Below, piece after piece: positions 44,341 to 56,200 of a DNA stretch of 64,000 nt (position 1 is the first letter of the stretch; every line of letters begins with the position of its first letter). Made by a program: the position numbers and the translations under genes. The notes under the pieces were generated by a model that ran no database searches, was not told the DNA's origin, and worked only from the letters and a program-made list of their open reading frames with translations. Origin of the DNA: Conus ventricosus (Eukaryota > Mollusca > Gastropoda > Neogastropoda > Conidae); contig CM031610.1 of assembly GCA_018398815.1 (NCBI GenBank), forward strand, positions 32,250,909 to 32,314,908. Direction: 5' to 3'.

Positions 44341-45183
44341 CAACTAATTAATAATTCAGTGTAAGGTGCAAGCTCTTGTGCAGTGGCGCGTGCAAAGCGC
44401 GGTCCAGTCAGCAATATTGATTGAAACAGTTGGCAGCAGGCGTGTATGTGAAAAGGGGGGTTTTCGTGCAAAATAAGATGGGTGGTCTTAAACCCACATA
44501 TTTACATTCTCTACCCCCGTCCCCGACCGCTCATTCTCTCACCACTTTGTACGCCTTTCCCTTCATTTCAGCCCTTCTCCATCTCTCCTCACTCCACCCC
44601 CTTTGTAGCATGCATTGCCGTGGTTTGAATCGTCAGTTTCATTATTCATGCCGCTGCTTTTTCCTTGCCATTGATCTACTCCTTCATTCCCTCCTCCATC
44701 CCTTCCAACACCAGTCCCTAGGTTTTCATTATTCTCTAGCATGATCATCCTGCCCGATCAACCCTCACCCCATCCCAATTCTTATTCCCCAAATCCACAT
44801 ATTCCCGCTATTCTTCCCCTGCCCCCCTCCATAAGTCTCTTGCCTGCATAAAAACACCCACCCAGCTCACTGCCCCAGACCCCCTCCATTGTACGTCGGC
44901 TTTTGACGCTCCTCCCCGTCTTACTTCAAAGTGACCTCTGCCTTGCCGTTCGACGTTGGAAGTGTGCTGACATTGACGGACACCTGCGTGCTGTGGAGTG
45001 CCCCTCTCGAACATGATAGGTAGGCCCTACGATTATCTGATCGATCGGTTTGATTTTTTTCTTGATCCATTTTCGCTTTGTTGTTGCTGTCGTCGTCGTC
45101 GTTGTGGTTTTGTTCTTGCATCTATTCTTAATCTACCTTTCTCCTCACTACATTTCCATCGGATCTCCACTCCAACAACACAC
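44341..45183. other. spacer, no gene recognised
   Basis: Pyrimidine-rich DNA without coding signature or repeat that I recognise. Confidence 0.6.
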
Positions 45184-45283
45184 TTTTATTTTTTAATGAC
45201 GTGTGAGTTGATTTTAACGTGATGACGGCCCTGATGTGGCCCTTTGCGGTCGGCTGGGCTATAAGCAACATTATCTTATCCTA
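45184..45283 (+). mobile_element. second solo 3' tail of the retrotransposon family
   Basis: T-run, then GAGTTGATTTTAACGTGATG, GGTCGGCTGGGCTATAAGCA and TTATCTTATC. Same extent as the insertion at 41385. Confidence 0.85.
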
Positions 45284-45482
45284 ACACACGCACACATGCA
45301 CGTGCGCGCGCGTGCACGCACGCACACGCACACGCACACACGCGCACGTATAAACACATACAATACACGGACACAAGCGCACGCACGTACACAAACACGC
45401 ACGCACGCACGCGCACACACGCACGCATACACGCGCACGCACAAGCGCGCAAGTACACGCACACGGGCACACACAAGACGCG

Positions 45483-45527
<45 letters not shown>

Positions 45528-45531
45528 ACGT
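45284..45531. repeat. (CA)n/(CACG)n-rich microsatellite
   Basis: Interrupted CA repeat with many CG steps, ending in about 20 pure CA units. It begins immediately after the retrotransposon tail. Confidence 0.95.
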
Positions 45532-46348
45532 ATATCTACTAACCCTTTTCTTCTCTCCCCAACCCCCACCTCCGCCAAATTCCCCGTGCCCTCCTGTAAG
45601 GTCTGGTATAAACACAAACTGATACAAGAAATCGCAATTTTTGTGTGATTGCACGTGAGCACATGCATGCGGATGCATGTGTGCGCGCACGCATGTGTGT
45701 GAGAGAGTGAGCGTGTATATGAGTGTGTGTGGACGGGTTTGAGTCTCTGTATGCACCTAGCAAAGAAGAGAAATGCAAAACGTTTCAGTCTACATGCTCT
45801 CTTTTTGCTCCCGTCAAAGTCACATATGTCTCGTTAAATTTTGTACCAAAACAGTTTTTCTCACAAAGTTGGATTTTGACCCCAAAAATATGTGGATCAC
45901 CTTATATTAGTTTGTATCAAAAAGGTTTATCTGTGAGGTGTACTGGTTTTGTTCATAACGGGCAGACCTCTATATGCAAGAAAACTGGAACATACATACT
46001 TGTTTGGTTTTCACCCTTCAAAGCGACTCCGTTAATTTTGTGCTAAAATGGTAATCTTACAGATTCAACAAAAAGTCTTTAGTCTTTTTTTACACTCAAC
46101 AGCTTGGCAACATGTCATGGAAGAAATTGCAACAAAAGACAACAGAATTGAGACGTTGATTGCCGTTTTAAAGCATACAAAGTAAGAATTTTTCATATAT
46201 ATATATCCTTTTTTTCATAATGATGATTTTTGACCACGAGACCGAAAAACAAACCACGAGTAATCATGAAGCGACAACATCGGTGGTAATGGACCAAAAC
46301 AGGAATGATGACGATGACTGTTTTCACGGTAACGCCTACTATGGACTT
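45532..46348. other. spacer, no gene recognised
   Basis: AT-rich DNA with a short open frame at 45723-46046 lacking any family resemblance. Nothing supported. Confidence 0.5.
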
Positions 46349-46440
46349 TAGAGAACAGTAAAATGCCAATCCTAACTCACATCCGCCCTCAACTAGTTTC
46401 GGGCGGATGCGACCTAGGATTGGCATTTTACTGTTCTCTA
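46349..46440. repeat. hairpin element H2
   Basis: Arms 46349-46374 and 46415-46440 are perfect 26-bp complements (TAGAGAACAGTAAAATGCC). Nested inside is a 9-bp stem, CATCCGCCC (46380-46388) with GGGCGGATG (46401-46409). It sits 54 bases past the 3' end of the ATPase gene. Confidence 0.9.
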
Positions 46441-46493
46441 CTGTTCTTTGATAATCCATCACACATTCTCTTTCAATAACCAAAAAATAACGA

Positions 46494-47101
46494 TTATCTA
46501 CAAACATACTGTGTAGGGTTATCCGTTTTCAATACTAATTTACTAAACTTTTCAGATTTTAATTTTTGCTTAATCCTGTGTTTTTCCTGGTCATTTTCAA
46601 TAACATCATTTTCGCGCAAACATTCTTCAAATGAGTCTCTGTCTTTCATGTGAAATAAAACTACAGTCTTTAACTGCTCTCTAAAGTCTTTTAAAACTGA
46701 GTTATATTTCTGGCATAAAATCCACACACTTATCCCAGCATGTCTTCCGCTGAAAGCTAGTTTCGACAAAGTGTTTCTCTTTTTAACTATGTCTCTTTCT
46801 GCCGAACAGTCATCTATAATAAATAGTGTCTGCGTTCCTTCAAACAGTTTATAAAACTGTTCTAAACACTCACTCAGTTTATTGCTAGGATCAACTAAAT
46901 ATATGTCATCATCTGTCCATATAAACCTTCTATCATGATATGCTTTGTTCCATTTAAGTGTTGGACAGAAAACCACAATATGATTAAAATTATAGCGATA
47001 AACTGTAATAGGTCTAGGACAAATATTGTTTTTCCACAACCAGTCTGCCCACAAATCAATGAGCAATGAGGAGTTTTTGTCATAAAGTTTAACTGCTCCA
47101 T
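46494..47101 (-). pseudogene. A32-like DNA-packaging ATPase, copy B, one frameshift
   Basis: ATG 47101 (TATAAAA two bases upstream) opens MEQLNFMTKTPHCSLIC followed by Walker A GQTGCGKT. A single frameshift near 47020 leads to the rest, open to 46494. Walker B is LFIIDDCSAE (about 46820). The total of about 202 codons suits the compact FtsK-HerA/A32 packaging ATPases of Polintons and related viruses. Expected role: driving genome entry into the capsid. Of the core genes this is the least damaged. Confidence 0.85.
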
Positions 47102-47122
47102 GGTTTTATAGCAGAATTTAAT

Positions 47123-47973
47123 CTAATCCAGTATTATTTTTATCATACTCTCTGTCAAAACTTGTTCAGTATAATAAAACCCTATAAGGCCTAAATGTGT
47201 AAGATTAATCCAATTTAGTTCTGTAAGATTGTTTCTATTTAAGTCAACAGTAATTTTGTTGCTTGTTGTTATAACCTTAATATCCTCACCATTGTGAAGA
47301 ACAACGATGGTAACGTTAAGACGTTTAACGTCTAAGTTTTGCCAGCTAATATTAATTCCTTTTATAAGGTCGTCACTAACGCCCACAACCCCATCCCTCT
47401 CCACATCTTTAAAGACAGAAATTTCAAATATTATTGTGAACGTGTCTCCTAATTTTCTGCTTGGAAAGAACTGTAATTTTGTAGAAGCTTTTTTTACAAC
47501 TGTTTCTTTTCTGTGGAGGATGTACTGCTTTTTCCCATACAGCGTTATTTCAATTTCTTTCCGACTATTGTCGTCCGGCATAAGACTTACATGTAAAGGG
47601 CCAGAGTTGAATGCTTTTCTGAAACTTTTTTGACGGCTAAAATATGTAAATGGGCTTATGAATTCAAATTTTATGTCCCATTCTAAATATGGCTCTAAGT
47701 GCCATTTGAGGTCAGGTTTCGAACTATTTTATATTCATACTGGCCAACATTATTTGCTTCTAGATTGCGCAGCTGTTCTAGTTTAGGAAACTTTTTGCTG
47801 TCGCCAACCTCTTTGCGTTTATAATCACCATCTTTAGTGTACTCAAAACCATACAAAGCGCCTATCTCACCATTCTGTTCAAAGTCCGCAACGTCTGCAA
47901 GGTCTTTTAATTCTAAGGTTATACACCTTACAGGCGCCAATGTAACTCCTGGTTCTTCTGGCCCACGCGACAT
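47123..47973 (-). pseudogene. beta-rich protein, candidate minor capsid protein, copy B
   Basis: ATG 47973 opens MSRGPEEPGVTLAPVRC. The frame shifts near 47712 and continues to 47123 (GLIGFYYTEQVLTESM near the end). About 280 codons, rich in predicted beta strands (ISVFKDVERDGVVGVSDD, LNVTIVVLHNGEDIKVI). No catalytic motif. It is separated from the ATPase by 21 bases on the same strand, as in copy A. A single jelly-roll penton-like role fits size and neighbourhood but is not demonstrated. Confidence 0.55.
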
Positions 47974-47989
47974 TTTTTAGAACAACTTA

Positions 47990-48675
47990 TTATTTTATTT
48001 CCAAAACAATGTGTAGGTTATCACATTTCACAACTTTCCCCGCTTTGTCTGCAATTTTTATATTAAATGATCCAACCCTCCCACAAACTAATCTTTTAAA
48101 CTGTAAATTAGGGAATTGTATAATTTCATAATCGCAATATGCAGCTTTCCCTGACGGAAGAGCTCTTAAAACAGTTGAGGGCCTTCCATCATATAAGTTT
48201 TCATCAGTGCTCAGCTCATCCAAATGAACATAGAGTAATGAATGTAATGCAAGATCGAGCGGACTTTCCCCCTCATAAGTAGTTTTGGTCGGTGTAACTC
48301 TAAATCTATAATTGTTAGCTGTAAAGCCTAACATTTTAGCTAGCTCTTTATCAAAATAGTAACCTCCTTCTTCAGGCTTGAATGTTAACATTGTTTTTAG
48401 ATTTGCATTGTTAAGTTTGAGAGTAATGTCAAAGTTACTCATTGCTTCTTTTAGTGAGCAAAACCCGTAATAACCATCAGGTATTGTTAACTGGCTAACT
48501 TGTTCCCTGATTTGTCAACTTTTAGAACCGTATTATTCTTCCTGGATGCAGTTATATTAAACCATACGACTTTGTAGAATATTTCATGGAGTGCGACCAT
48601 TTTGGTTCCGCAATCGTTCTTAACAGCATGTTCTAAAAACGAAGGACGGTCTTGGGCTGTTATTGTTACAAACAT
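47990..48675 (-). pseudogene. conserved Polinton protein of unknown role, copy B, one frameshift
   Basis: ATG 48675 opens MFVTITAQDRPSFLEH. The frame shifts near 48500, and a second piece (MSNFDITLKLNNANLK) is open to 47990. About 225 codons, roughly twice the surviving part of copy A. Ends VKCDNLHIVLEIK. Divergent from the next gene with 18 bases between the two ATGs. Possibly a capsid-associated protein. No recognised domain. Confidence 0.6.
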
Positions 48676-48693
48676 TTTTTAACCGAAATAAAA

Positions 48694-49973
48694 ATGAGTG
48701 CATTCAAATATACTGATGCAAAATATTCTGTTGGGCCGCACTACAATCTTAAAAATATAGCAACTGATACTCTTGACATTGCTGTGACCCAGACTGCCTC
48801 TTTTCATAAAAAGGTGAGTACTCCATTGAAGAGCTATCTTAACCCCCCTATTGAAAACGACCACATCAAGAAAGCGTGGTTTAGTCATCCGATGCAGTTT
48901 TATCAGAACCAGTTAAACTTTGCTGTGTTTTGCGCATCAACTGGTGTGGAGTGTCGTATGCTGATCATTTAAATCACCATGATCCTTTGGTGAGGTCAGT
49001 GTACAGATTTCATTTTTATTACACCTTTAGACGTATTTTGACTGAACTGCAAGCGCCATTACCAAATGACAAACCGTTTAATCCACTCAGCAACAGAATA
49101 GACATGAAGGCTTTTGAAAGGATCTGTAACGAATTCAATATTAACATCAAGACAGGCTTTAGACAAAAGTTGGATCATAATCATGGCCTAGGCGACCTTT
49201 ATTTTCGGGGCACGCACAGAAAGTATAACTATGACTGGCATCCTCCTTTCAAATCTTTCTTTTTTGGCACAACTGTTGAGCCTGGGTCCCTACAGCAAGA
49301 GCATAAAACAGCATGGACAACATTTATCTTAGACACTTCTAAGGGCCTAACTAGGGCGGGAATAGAACGAATAAACGACTCTATACGTACTTACGTTTGG
49401 TGTTTGCTAGGGTCGCAAGCACAGGCAAGATCGAGCATAACTGATCCTTCTACTGGCTTTGACGCACAAAAACAATACTTAGCAAATTTAGAGGACGCCA
49501 TTAATTCTACAGTTGATTTACCTTCAAGTATTCAAAGGTACCAACATGTTTTACAATACGCAAGATCGAAAGTAGACTTTGCTGTTGGCACTGGTTTATA
49601 CATGCTGCCTTCTGACCTCAGACTCCAGATAGGTACAATAATAAACTATAATAATGAAATTCTTATAGCAGGCAATGAACAGAAGGTTGGGAAAAACGAC
49701 ATAAATTCTGAGCCAGTAATATTACAAACAATAAAAGAACACCCAAGATTAAGTCATCCAATCCCCGGAGTCCAAACCCCCAAAGGCATTGAAGACTCGG
49801 CAAAGCTCGCGGACTCTGTTCGCGATGGCCATGAATATGAAAAGACAGCGCTTGTTCTTGGATTAACTGGCATAGGATTACTTGGTCTTATCTTACTAAA
49901 TAGTAACCCAACTATTACAAGAACTAATGTCCATAAGTGCTCGGCCATAAAGCCAACTACTTGCTTGCAGTAG
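48694..49973 (+). pseudogene. large conserved Polinton protein with C-terminal TM, copy B, one frameshift
   Basis: ATG 48694 opens MSAFKYTDAKYSVGPHYN. The frame shifts near 48950 and then stays open for over 330 codons to TAG 49971. Strong blocks shared with copy A include LDHNHGLG, RINDSIRTYVWCLLGSQAQ, EDAINSTVDLPSSIQRYQ and GLYMLPSDLRLQIG. A carboxy hydrophobic segment (TALVLGLTGIGLLGLILL) is a probable TM. No enzyme motif. About 425 codons in total. The length and conservation suggest a major structural or assembly protein, but this is inference. With one frameshift it is nearly intact. Confidence 0.7.
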
Positions 49974-51080
49974 ACAAAAGCCAGCTGACAATACTCCCCA
50001 ATATTCCTGGTAAAGCGTTTACGGCTTTACCAGCTAATTTTTTTAATAAGCCCGCAAGATGATCAAGCTGTTTTTTTTACCCATGATTTATCAGGCGGTG
50101 ATGGAGGCGATGGCGGCGGAGGTAATGAACTTTGACCACCACCGCCTGTAATAGCCAACACCAGTGTACTATTGCAAATCCTAAGGCCGTTATAACGCTT
50201 GCTAATGTGACGCCTTGCTCTCTAAACAGCGTTTCGTATTCGTTCTGCTAGCGTTGCGTCTTCATATAAAATTTTTTCGATTGTTTCTCTTATTCTATTC
50301 ACTTGAGTTCGTAATTGGTCCCGGTTAGTAGTCATCGCTTCTAGTCTTGCTGATCTTTCTTGTTCAAGATTTTTTAGTCTTTGGGCTATTCTTTCTTTAA
50401 TCTCATGCCCTACGATGCGGTCGTCAGTCTCAGCGAGTTTTTCTTTTTCTCTTTTATATGCTCATCTAGTTCACCTAGTTTTGCTAAATTGTTTGTTAAT
50501 TCGCCTCTAATGGTTCTTAAAGCATGATCAAGGGCCGTTATTTCTCGCATGGGTAGCGGTGAGTCGTGTATAGTCTTTAATGCTGTTTCTTCTGAAAAAC
50601 TGGTTTCTGCTTCTATTGCATTTATTATTTCATCTGCCGATTGATTTAATTCTTTAAGTTCCATGTTTTGTATTTGGTTAGCTGTTGGGAGTTCCTGCAG
50701 TGTGTTTTGAAGTTTAGCAACTGCATCCTTATCTAATTTTGGTTTAGAAATGCCAAGGCGATTTTGATCTTTCACACTGAGTCTTTGTATAATTGTACTC
50801 TTGGCTAAAAACTTTGATGGGTCTGGTTTAGTTGTAAGCCGAACAAGTTGTCCTTGATCGTTTTTTACAGACAAATGATCATCTTTTAATTCAAAATCAT
50901 TTGGGTCTATAAATTCGGGAGGTTCTTGACCTAAACTTTCGTAAAATGATTTAACCTTACTTTCTGTTAATTCATGCCGCATGAGAGCATTGAGCGATGC
51001 TGTGTCAAAGGGATCATTTCACTCATGTCGTCTCCAGGGTCAAAAACATCATAATCTTCTTCATCTTCAATTCCTGCCAT
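49890..51080 (-). pseudogene. coiled-coil protein with C-terminal TM, copy B
   Basis: ATG 51080 opens MAGIEDEEDYDVFDPGDD. After a frameshift near 51020 the frame is open for 190 codons (50982-50410), highly charged, with heptad-like stretches (LAKLGELDEHIKEKKKN). Further pieces to about 49890 include QVNRIRETIEKIL-type helix, a Gly/Pro-rich linker, a block LLKKLAGKAVNALPGIL and a final hydrophobic MAEHLWTLVLVIVGLLF. It is divergent from the capsid gene by 38 bases, and its end overlaps the end of the opposite gene. Function unknown. Confidence 0.6.
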
Positions 51081-51118
51081 GTTTTTAAATAATTAACTTT
51101 TTATTTTGCTTTATAAAA

Positions 51119-52395
51119 ATGTCACAAGCACATGGCTCGATTCTTGACCCGCATAGAAGACTGAAAGAACCCTTTGGCGTGAAGGGAAATAAGCGGACTA
51201 TTACTGTTCCAAATAATCCATCTACTATTGATGCAGATCAAATTCTTACTGTCAAATTTCCAGACCTAGGAGCAAATGACGTGATTGTGCCAGGCTCTGC
51301 GCGTCTTACTTTCAAAATAGCGCTCGCTTCAACAACAGACCCAAACAGGACAGTTGTACAGAATCTGGGGCGGGCAATCGTTAAGAAAATTTCTATAAAA
51401 CTTGAGGGGCAAGAAATATTTTCTTTACACAATGCAGACATATTTTTAACCTATTCTGATCTATGGCTAACGGAATGAAAGGCGGACTTTGCGTTTGCAA
51501 GGAATAGAAAATGAAGAATCACTAAAACATAGAATATGCTGCAGATACTAAAGACGGCAAAAAGTAAGTGGCTGTAAAATTTTGCGTTTGGAAATCGCTT
51601 TTCCGATTCCCCGTTAGATTTGATATTGTAAAAGCGCATGCGCCATACTTTCAAGAGCAATAAAAAAGACAGTCTGTCATATGAACTAAACTTTAACGAA
51701 TCAATACGTGTTCCAGATCAACAGACACCGAAGCAAAGTATCAGCATTTCTGACATCACGTTAGAGTTTGACGTTGTTAGCACCGCCCTAATTTAGGCAA
51801 GGCTGATTGAGCAACATATCATCAAAATTAGCAATATATAACGAATAGAGTGAATCATAATACAACATATCTAGAATGCAGGGCAGACGTCTAAATGAAT
51901 ATTAGTTTTAGCGTCTCAGCAAGATCGCTTAAAAGGTATTTATTGCAGTGTGAAGATGACGAACTCAAAGAGAATTGAAAAGTATTTTTTAATCCTAAAC
52001 TAGACGAAAGTAACCATGTTCGATTGAGGGCATTCCTTAACCAAATCTATCTAGCGGGCTTAAACATTAACAGCATTTTGATGAAATAAGAAAACTGTTT
52101 GGAGGTGGTAGGTGTAGAAATCCCACAGTTGACCTTGTGGACTAAAGATCTACACCTTCACAGCGTAAGACATGCTGATTATTAAACAACAAAAATATAC
52201 GTTTTATGGATAGACTAAGAGGTCAACGAGGATAATCAGTTACATGGAAGCGGGAGAACGTGAGAAGACGTAATAAACATTCAACAATGATAAAGAAGCC
52301 GATAAACCGCTTAAAATGTACATTTGATTTTTAAATATATGATGCGCAGCTGAATATTTAAAAATAACAGATTAAAAGAAATAGCAATACAAATT
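51119..52395 (+). pseudogene. candidate major capsid protein, copy B
   Basis: ATG 51119 directly follows TATAAAA with no spacer. The first 119 codons are intact (ILTVKFPDLGANDVIVPG, RLTFKIALAS, IKLEGQEIFSLHNADIFL) and aligned with copy A. After a stop at 51476 homology goes on in changing frames (SLSYELNFNESIRVPDQ, ISISDITLEFDVVS) to about 52395 with dense stops. Beta-rich and about 410-420 codons. Capsid assignment is inferred as for copy A. Confidence 0.5.
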
Positions 52396-52416
52396 ATTTT
52401 TTATTTTATAAAAAGC

Positions 52417-53045
52417 ATGTCTGTTCAGGTTTAACCAAAATTGCCTACAGCGCGCCAAAAGAAGGGAATAGTAGAAAGCCCTAACATAAAAACCTCAGAT
52501 TAACAAACATTAACACAAATGCAACAAAAACGAGAGCATGACCTTATCAAAATACCAAGTAAAAAAAAAAAAAAAAACCAAACGAAGTATTCTGCTGCTT
52601 AAATGCTGATACCTATGTATAAATACTGGAGCATCGACTATAAGTGAGCCCTACTAGCAGGAACGATGTAGGTCCACTTAGCAAACAGGCTTAGGTGCGC
52701 CCGCAGCTTTACCTCTGATGCGTTTGGTCCTTTAGGCACTGCGGCCGTGTACATATAGCTGTAGGTGCTGCTAGCAAAAAAAAATAAAAACTAAACTCCA
52801 AAGCACACAGCTATGGTTCAACAAATAACAAGCTAACTTAGAGCTCGATCAAACTGACAATAAATAAAGCACTAGCTGACTTTTCCAAACATCACGGATA
52901 GAAAGAATAAAAAAAATCGTGTACAGGCTTATTGATTTTGTGACTACAAAAGACAAAAGTGTGATCTTCAAAGAAGAGGGCGAGACAAGTTTTTCTTCAA
53001 CAGCCAGACGCCGAGCAGATAAAAAAAGGAAAGCTTAAAAAAAGT
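52417..53045 (+). pseudogene. small Gly/Ala-rich membrane-active-type protein, copy B
   Basis: ATG 52417, TATAAAA three bases upstream. Matches 33763-34295: a Gln/Lys-rich start, a hydrophobic middle reduced to GLGAPAALPL and similar scraps, then a charged tail (DYKRQKCDL). Heavily mutated with a 17-A run at 52561. It lies between the capsid and polymerase genes. Confidence 0.45.
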
Positions 53046-53208
53046 AAACGAAACATTAAACTCTGTTCTAAACAGCTCACATTAACAACCCCAAAAGTGT
53101 TTATACCTTAGTTTATGGTCCAAGCGCAAAAGAACCGACGATATTGAAATCTGATTAAGAATTTTTTTTTAATTAAATAAATATTTTAGTTAGAGAAAGA
53201 AACACAAC

Positions 53209-56200
53209 ATGGAAAGAAAAATATGAAAGGGCCCAGATGAATTGTTTGAAAGTAATGCTTGAGAGAGAGCGTTTAACAAGAGCACTGAAATATTGACTTA
53301 GAAGTCATATGACCCCAACAAACGTACAGGGAAGTGTTTTTCATGCCTATTTCTCCCAAGTTCCAGGTAAACTAACATAAACCCCCATTAAAGTAATGTT
53401 AGCTTGTTTTAATCGACTATAAAACAATAAATAAGAAAATCTAGAAAGTCTGGGTCTCAACTAAACAACATACTATTCTAATCCTCTAATGACTTAACAC
53501 CACCGCGCTGTGTTGGGCAGACGATACTGCTTACACAGTTTTTACGCTCCCGCTGAAGAAGCCAAATGAGAGGCACTGGTTGGTCAGAGTAGAAGTCCTT
53601 AGAGAACAGATTAAAACAGTCTACGTATCGGCCGATTGTGATGTGCTAGGGCATACAGTTCCGCTACCGTCCAGCATTGGTAGCGAAAAAAGCAGTTCTA
53701 AACATAAAGAATGACGACAACACATGTATTATTGGTGGTGTGTTCATGCAAGGCTGCATAACGCCCGGCAAAACGGAAGAGAGAGTGCCCTAACTGATCG
53801 ACCCTTACATCAATGAACTTAACCTTAGGGGAATAACATTTCCTGATAGTGTAGACCTAAATTGATTCAGTTTGAAGAGCAAAACAAACCAATAACTGTT
53901 CAATAACTACACATCAGGATGAGAAACAAATCTACAGCCGATAAAGTGTCCAAGAACAGCCCAACGATTGGCGAACCAGCCCAAAAATTCATGTTGACTT
54001 ACTACTGATGCTTTCGCCAGCGGGGCTACCGCATTACACATTGATTCGAACAATGAGTAAACTACGTGCACATGCCTCCAAGAGAATGGGCATAAACAAG
54101 AATTCTGCAGAAAATGTTTAACAAGAATTCCATCCGCTCAAGCCGCAAGCGAGCATAAGAAACATTGTATCGGCCCATTGACTGGTAATACGAACAATTA
54201 CGCGCGTGGCCCCAGGAAGGCAGTAAAGTAAGTATTAAAGTACTGAAACGGCTGCAAACAGTCCATTACGTTGTTTAGCATACATCGTAATCACAACATT
54301 GTTCCTTATGAAGGTGGCCACACGCCACAAAAACCTTCGAAAAACAGTCTAAATATAATCATCATATTTGTCATTGCTTTCATCATAGACAGTACGTATG
54401 CGCTCATTCGACACAGAATTGTATAGATGACCAAAGGCTGCAGAATACATCTTAAACGCATGCAGCAGTGACGTAACGCCTGTTCAAATAATCTTAAACT
54501 TATCTGAAATCATAATTGCGCCTGATTACCAACAATCCAGTAAGACTCAGCACACATTTGTTGGATTAGGTTGCCGGGTTAGGCCTCTCATCAGACCGCA
54601 GAGAATCCGAACAGTAAGAAGACCATGATCACATAGGCGGAAAGTTCAGAGGAGCGGCGCAAAACAAAAGCACTCAGTCAACTAAAGTTTGATCCTAAGA
54701 CTAGAACTTCCCATAATATCTTCTTTTTTCATAACTTGCGAGTTTACGACACCACCTATAATGAAAGCAGTAGACGATGCCTTAGGGTGTCATGCATCGC
54801 ACAGTCAGCATAAAAAACAATGTGTTCACTTCTAATAACATGTCTTTTTATGACTCAAATGCAGCACATGATGGGCTTCCTTAGAGGCACTGCTATGTCC
54901 TTAAAGTCCTGCCCAAAAACGGACGTAATATATTGACCCACTCTTGATAGAAAGGGTGTTTACCCTTATGAGTACATGAACATTTGGGAAAGGTTTTGAC
55001 GAAGAGACACTTCCTCCTAAAGGCGCGATTCTTCTAGTCTTAGCGGAAAGGACCATTAGGTGATTCTGATTACCAGCATTTCTCAAGAACGTGGCAGAAG
55101 TTAGAGTTAAAATGAAGGAGACTAACATGAATTCAAACTTAATGGCTTATACATGTTTGTTGTGCGGATATGTTTGAAAATTATAGAAAGACATGCATAA
55201 AACATTAAGCCTGGATCCCGCGCATTCAATATCAGCGCACCGGGATGGAGTTTGATGCTTTCTTAAAGTTTAACTGAGTAACAGAATGATTTATTGTCTG
55301 ACCTATCATGATTCCAGATGATTGAAAACGGATTGCGTGTAGGAATTACGAATGCGACGCAATCATTAACTTGTAAAGCAAACAACAAATATCTTGGACG
55401 ACTAAGATCCAAGTAACAGGCCTAACTATTCTATGTACAAATATGGTGGCAAACAATCTGTATGGTTGGGCTATGCTCAATCACCTTCCCATTACTCAAC
55501 TTTGAAATTTACACAGCGGCGATCCGAAAAATATTCAAAAGGCATTAAAGTGTTGGGCAGTTTAACGCCTGATCAACAGCGTGGTGAAACATACGAGAAG
55601 TTGAACTTAACTATCTCTCAAACTCCATGACCTACATAATGACTACCCATATAGCGGCAGAAAGTCTAAAGACGAAATCCAAGAGAGCCCGCCTAAACAT
55701 GTGGCTGAATCTTCGAGGGCAAAAAAAATTATGGTCTGTTCCATTAACAGACTTCTGCAATTTTTAAATTAAGTACATGGTTAGGAAGAGTGACATCAGC
55801 GTCATCTGCAAATTGCTTTTGATCAAGAACAGTTCATGAAACCATAACATCATGAAGAACACTGAACTCAGAACAAAATCCACAGATTGCTTCAGAAAAA
55901 GACTTTGACAAGTTGATTAACAACAGCTGTTTGGAAAGACAATGGAGAATTCCGCACAAGCGTAAAGATGTCAGATTGGGTGCACCAAGAGAACGCAGCA
56001 ATTACGCTGACTTCAAAAACCTAATTACAGGACTTAGAGAAGATTTCATGAACAGCATTTTGGCATAATGAAGAAAAAAAAAAGAAAGTCAAATAAGACA
56101 AACCTGCATTTATTGGTTTACTGTTTTAGAAATTATCAAAGCTTTGATGATAGTAGTTTCTTTGACTACTTTAAGAAAGCCCTCGTAACCTGAGTCCAGA

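Noticed and set aside
45723..46046. 107-codon plus-strand open frame in the spacer
   Set aside because: Hydrophobic mixed composition without recognisable domain; probably chance.
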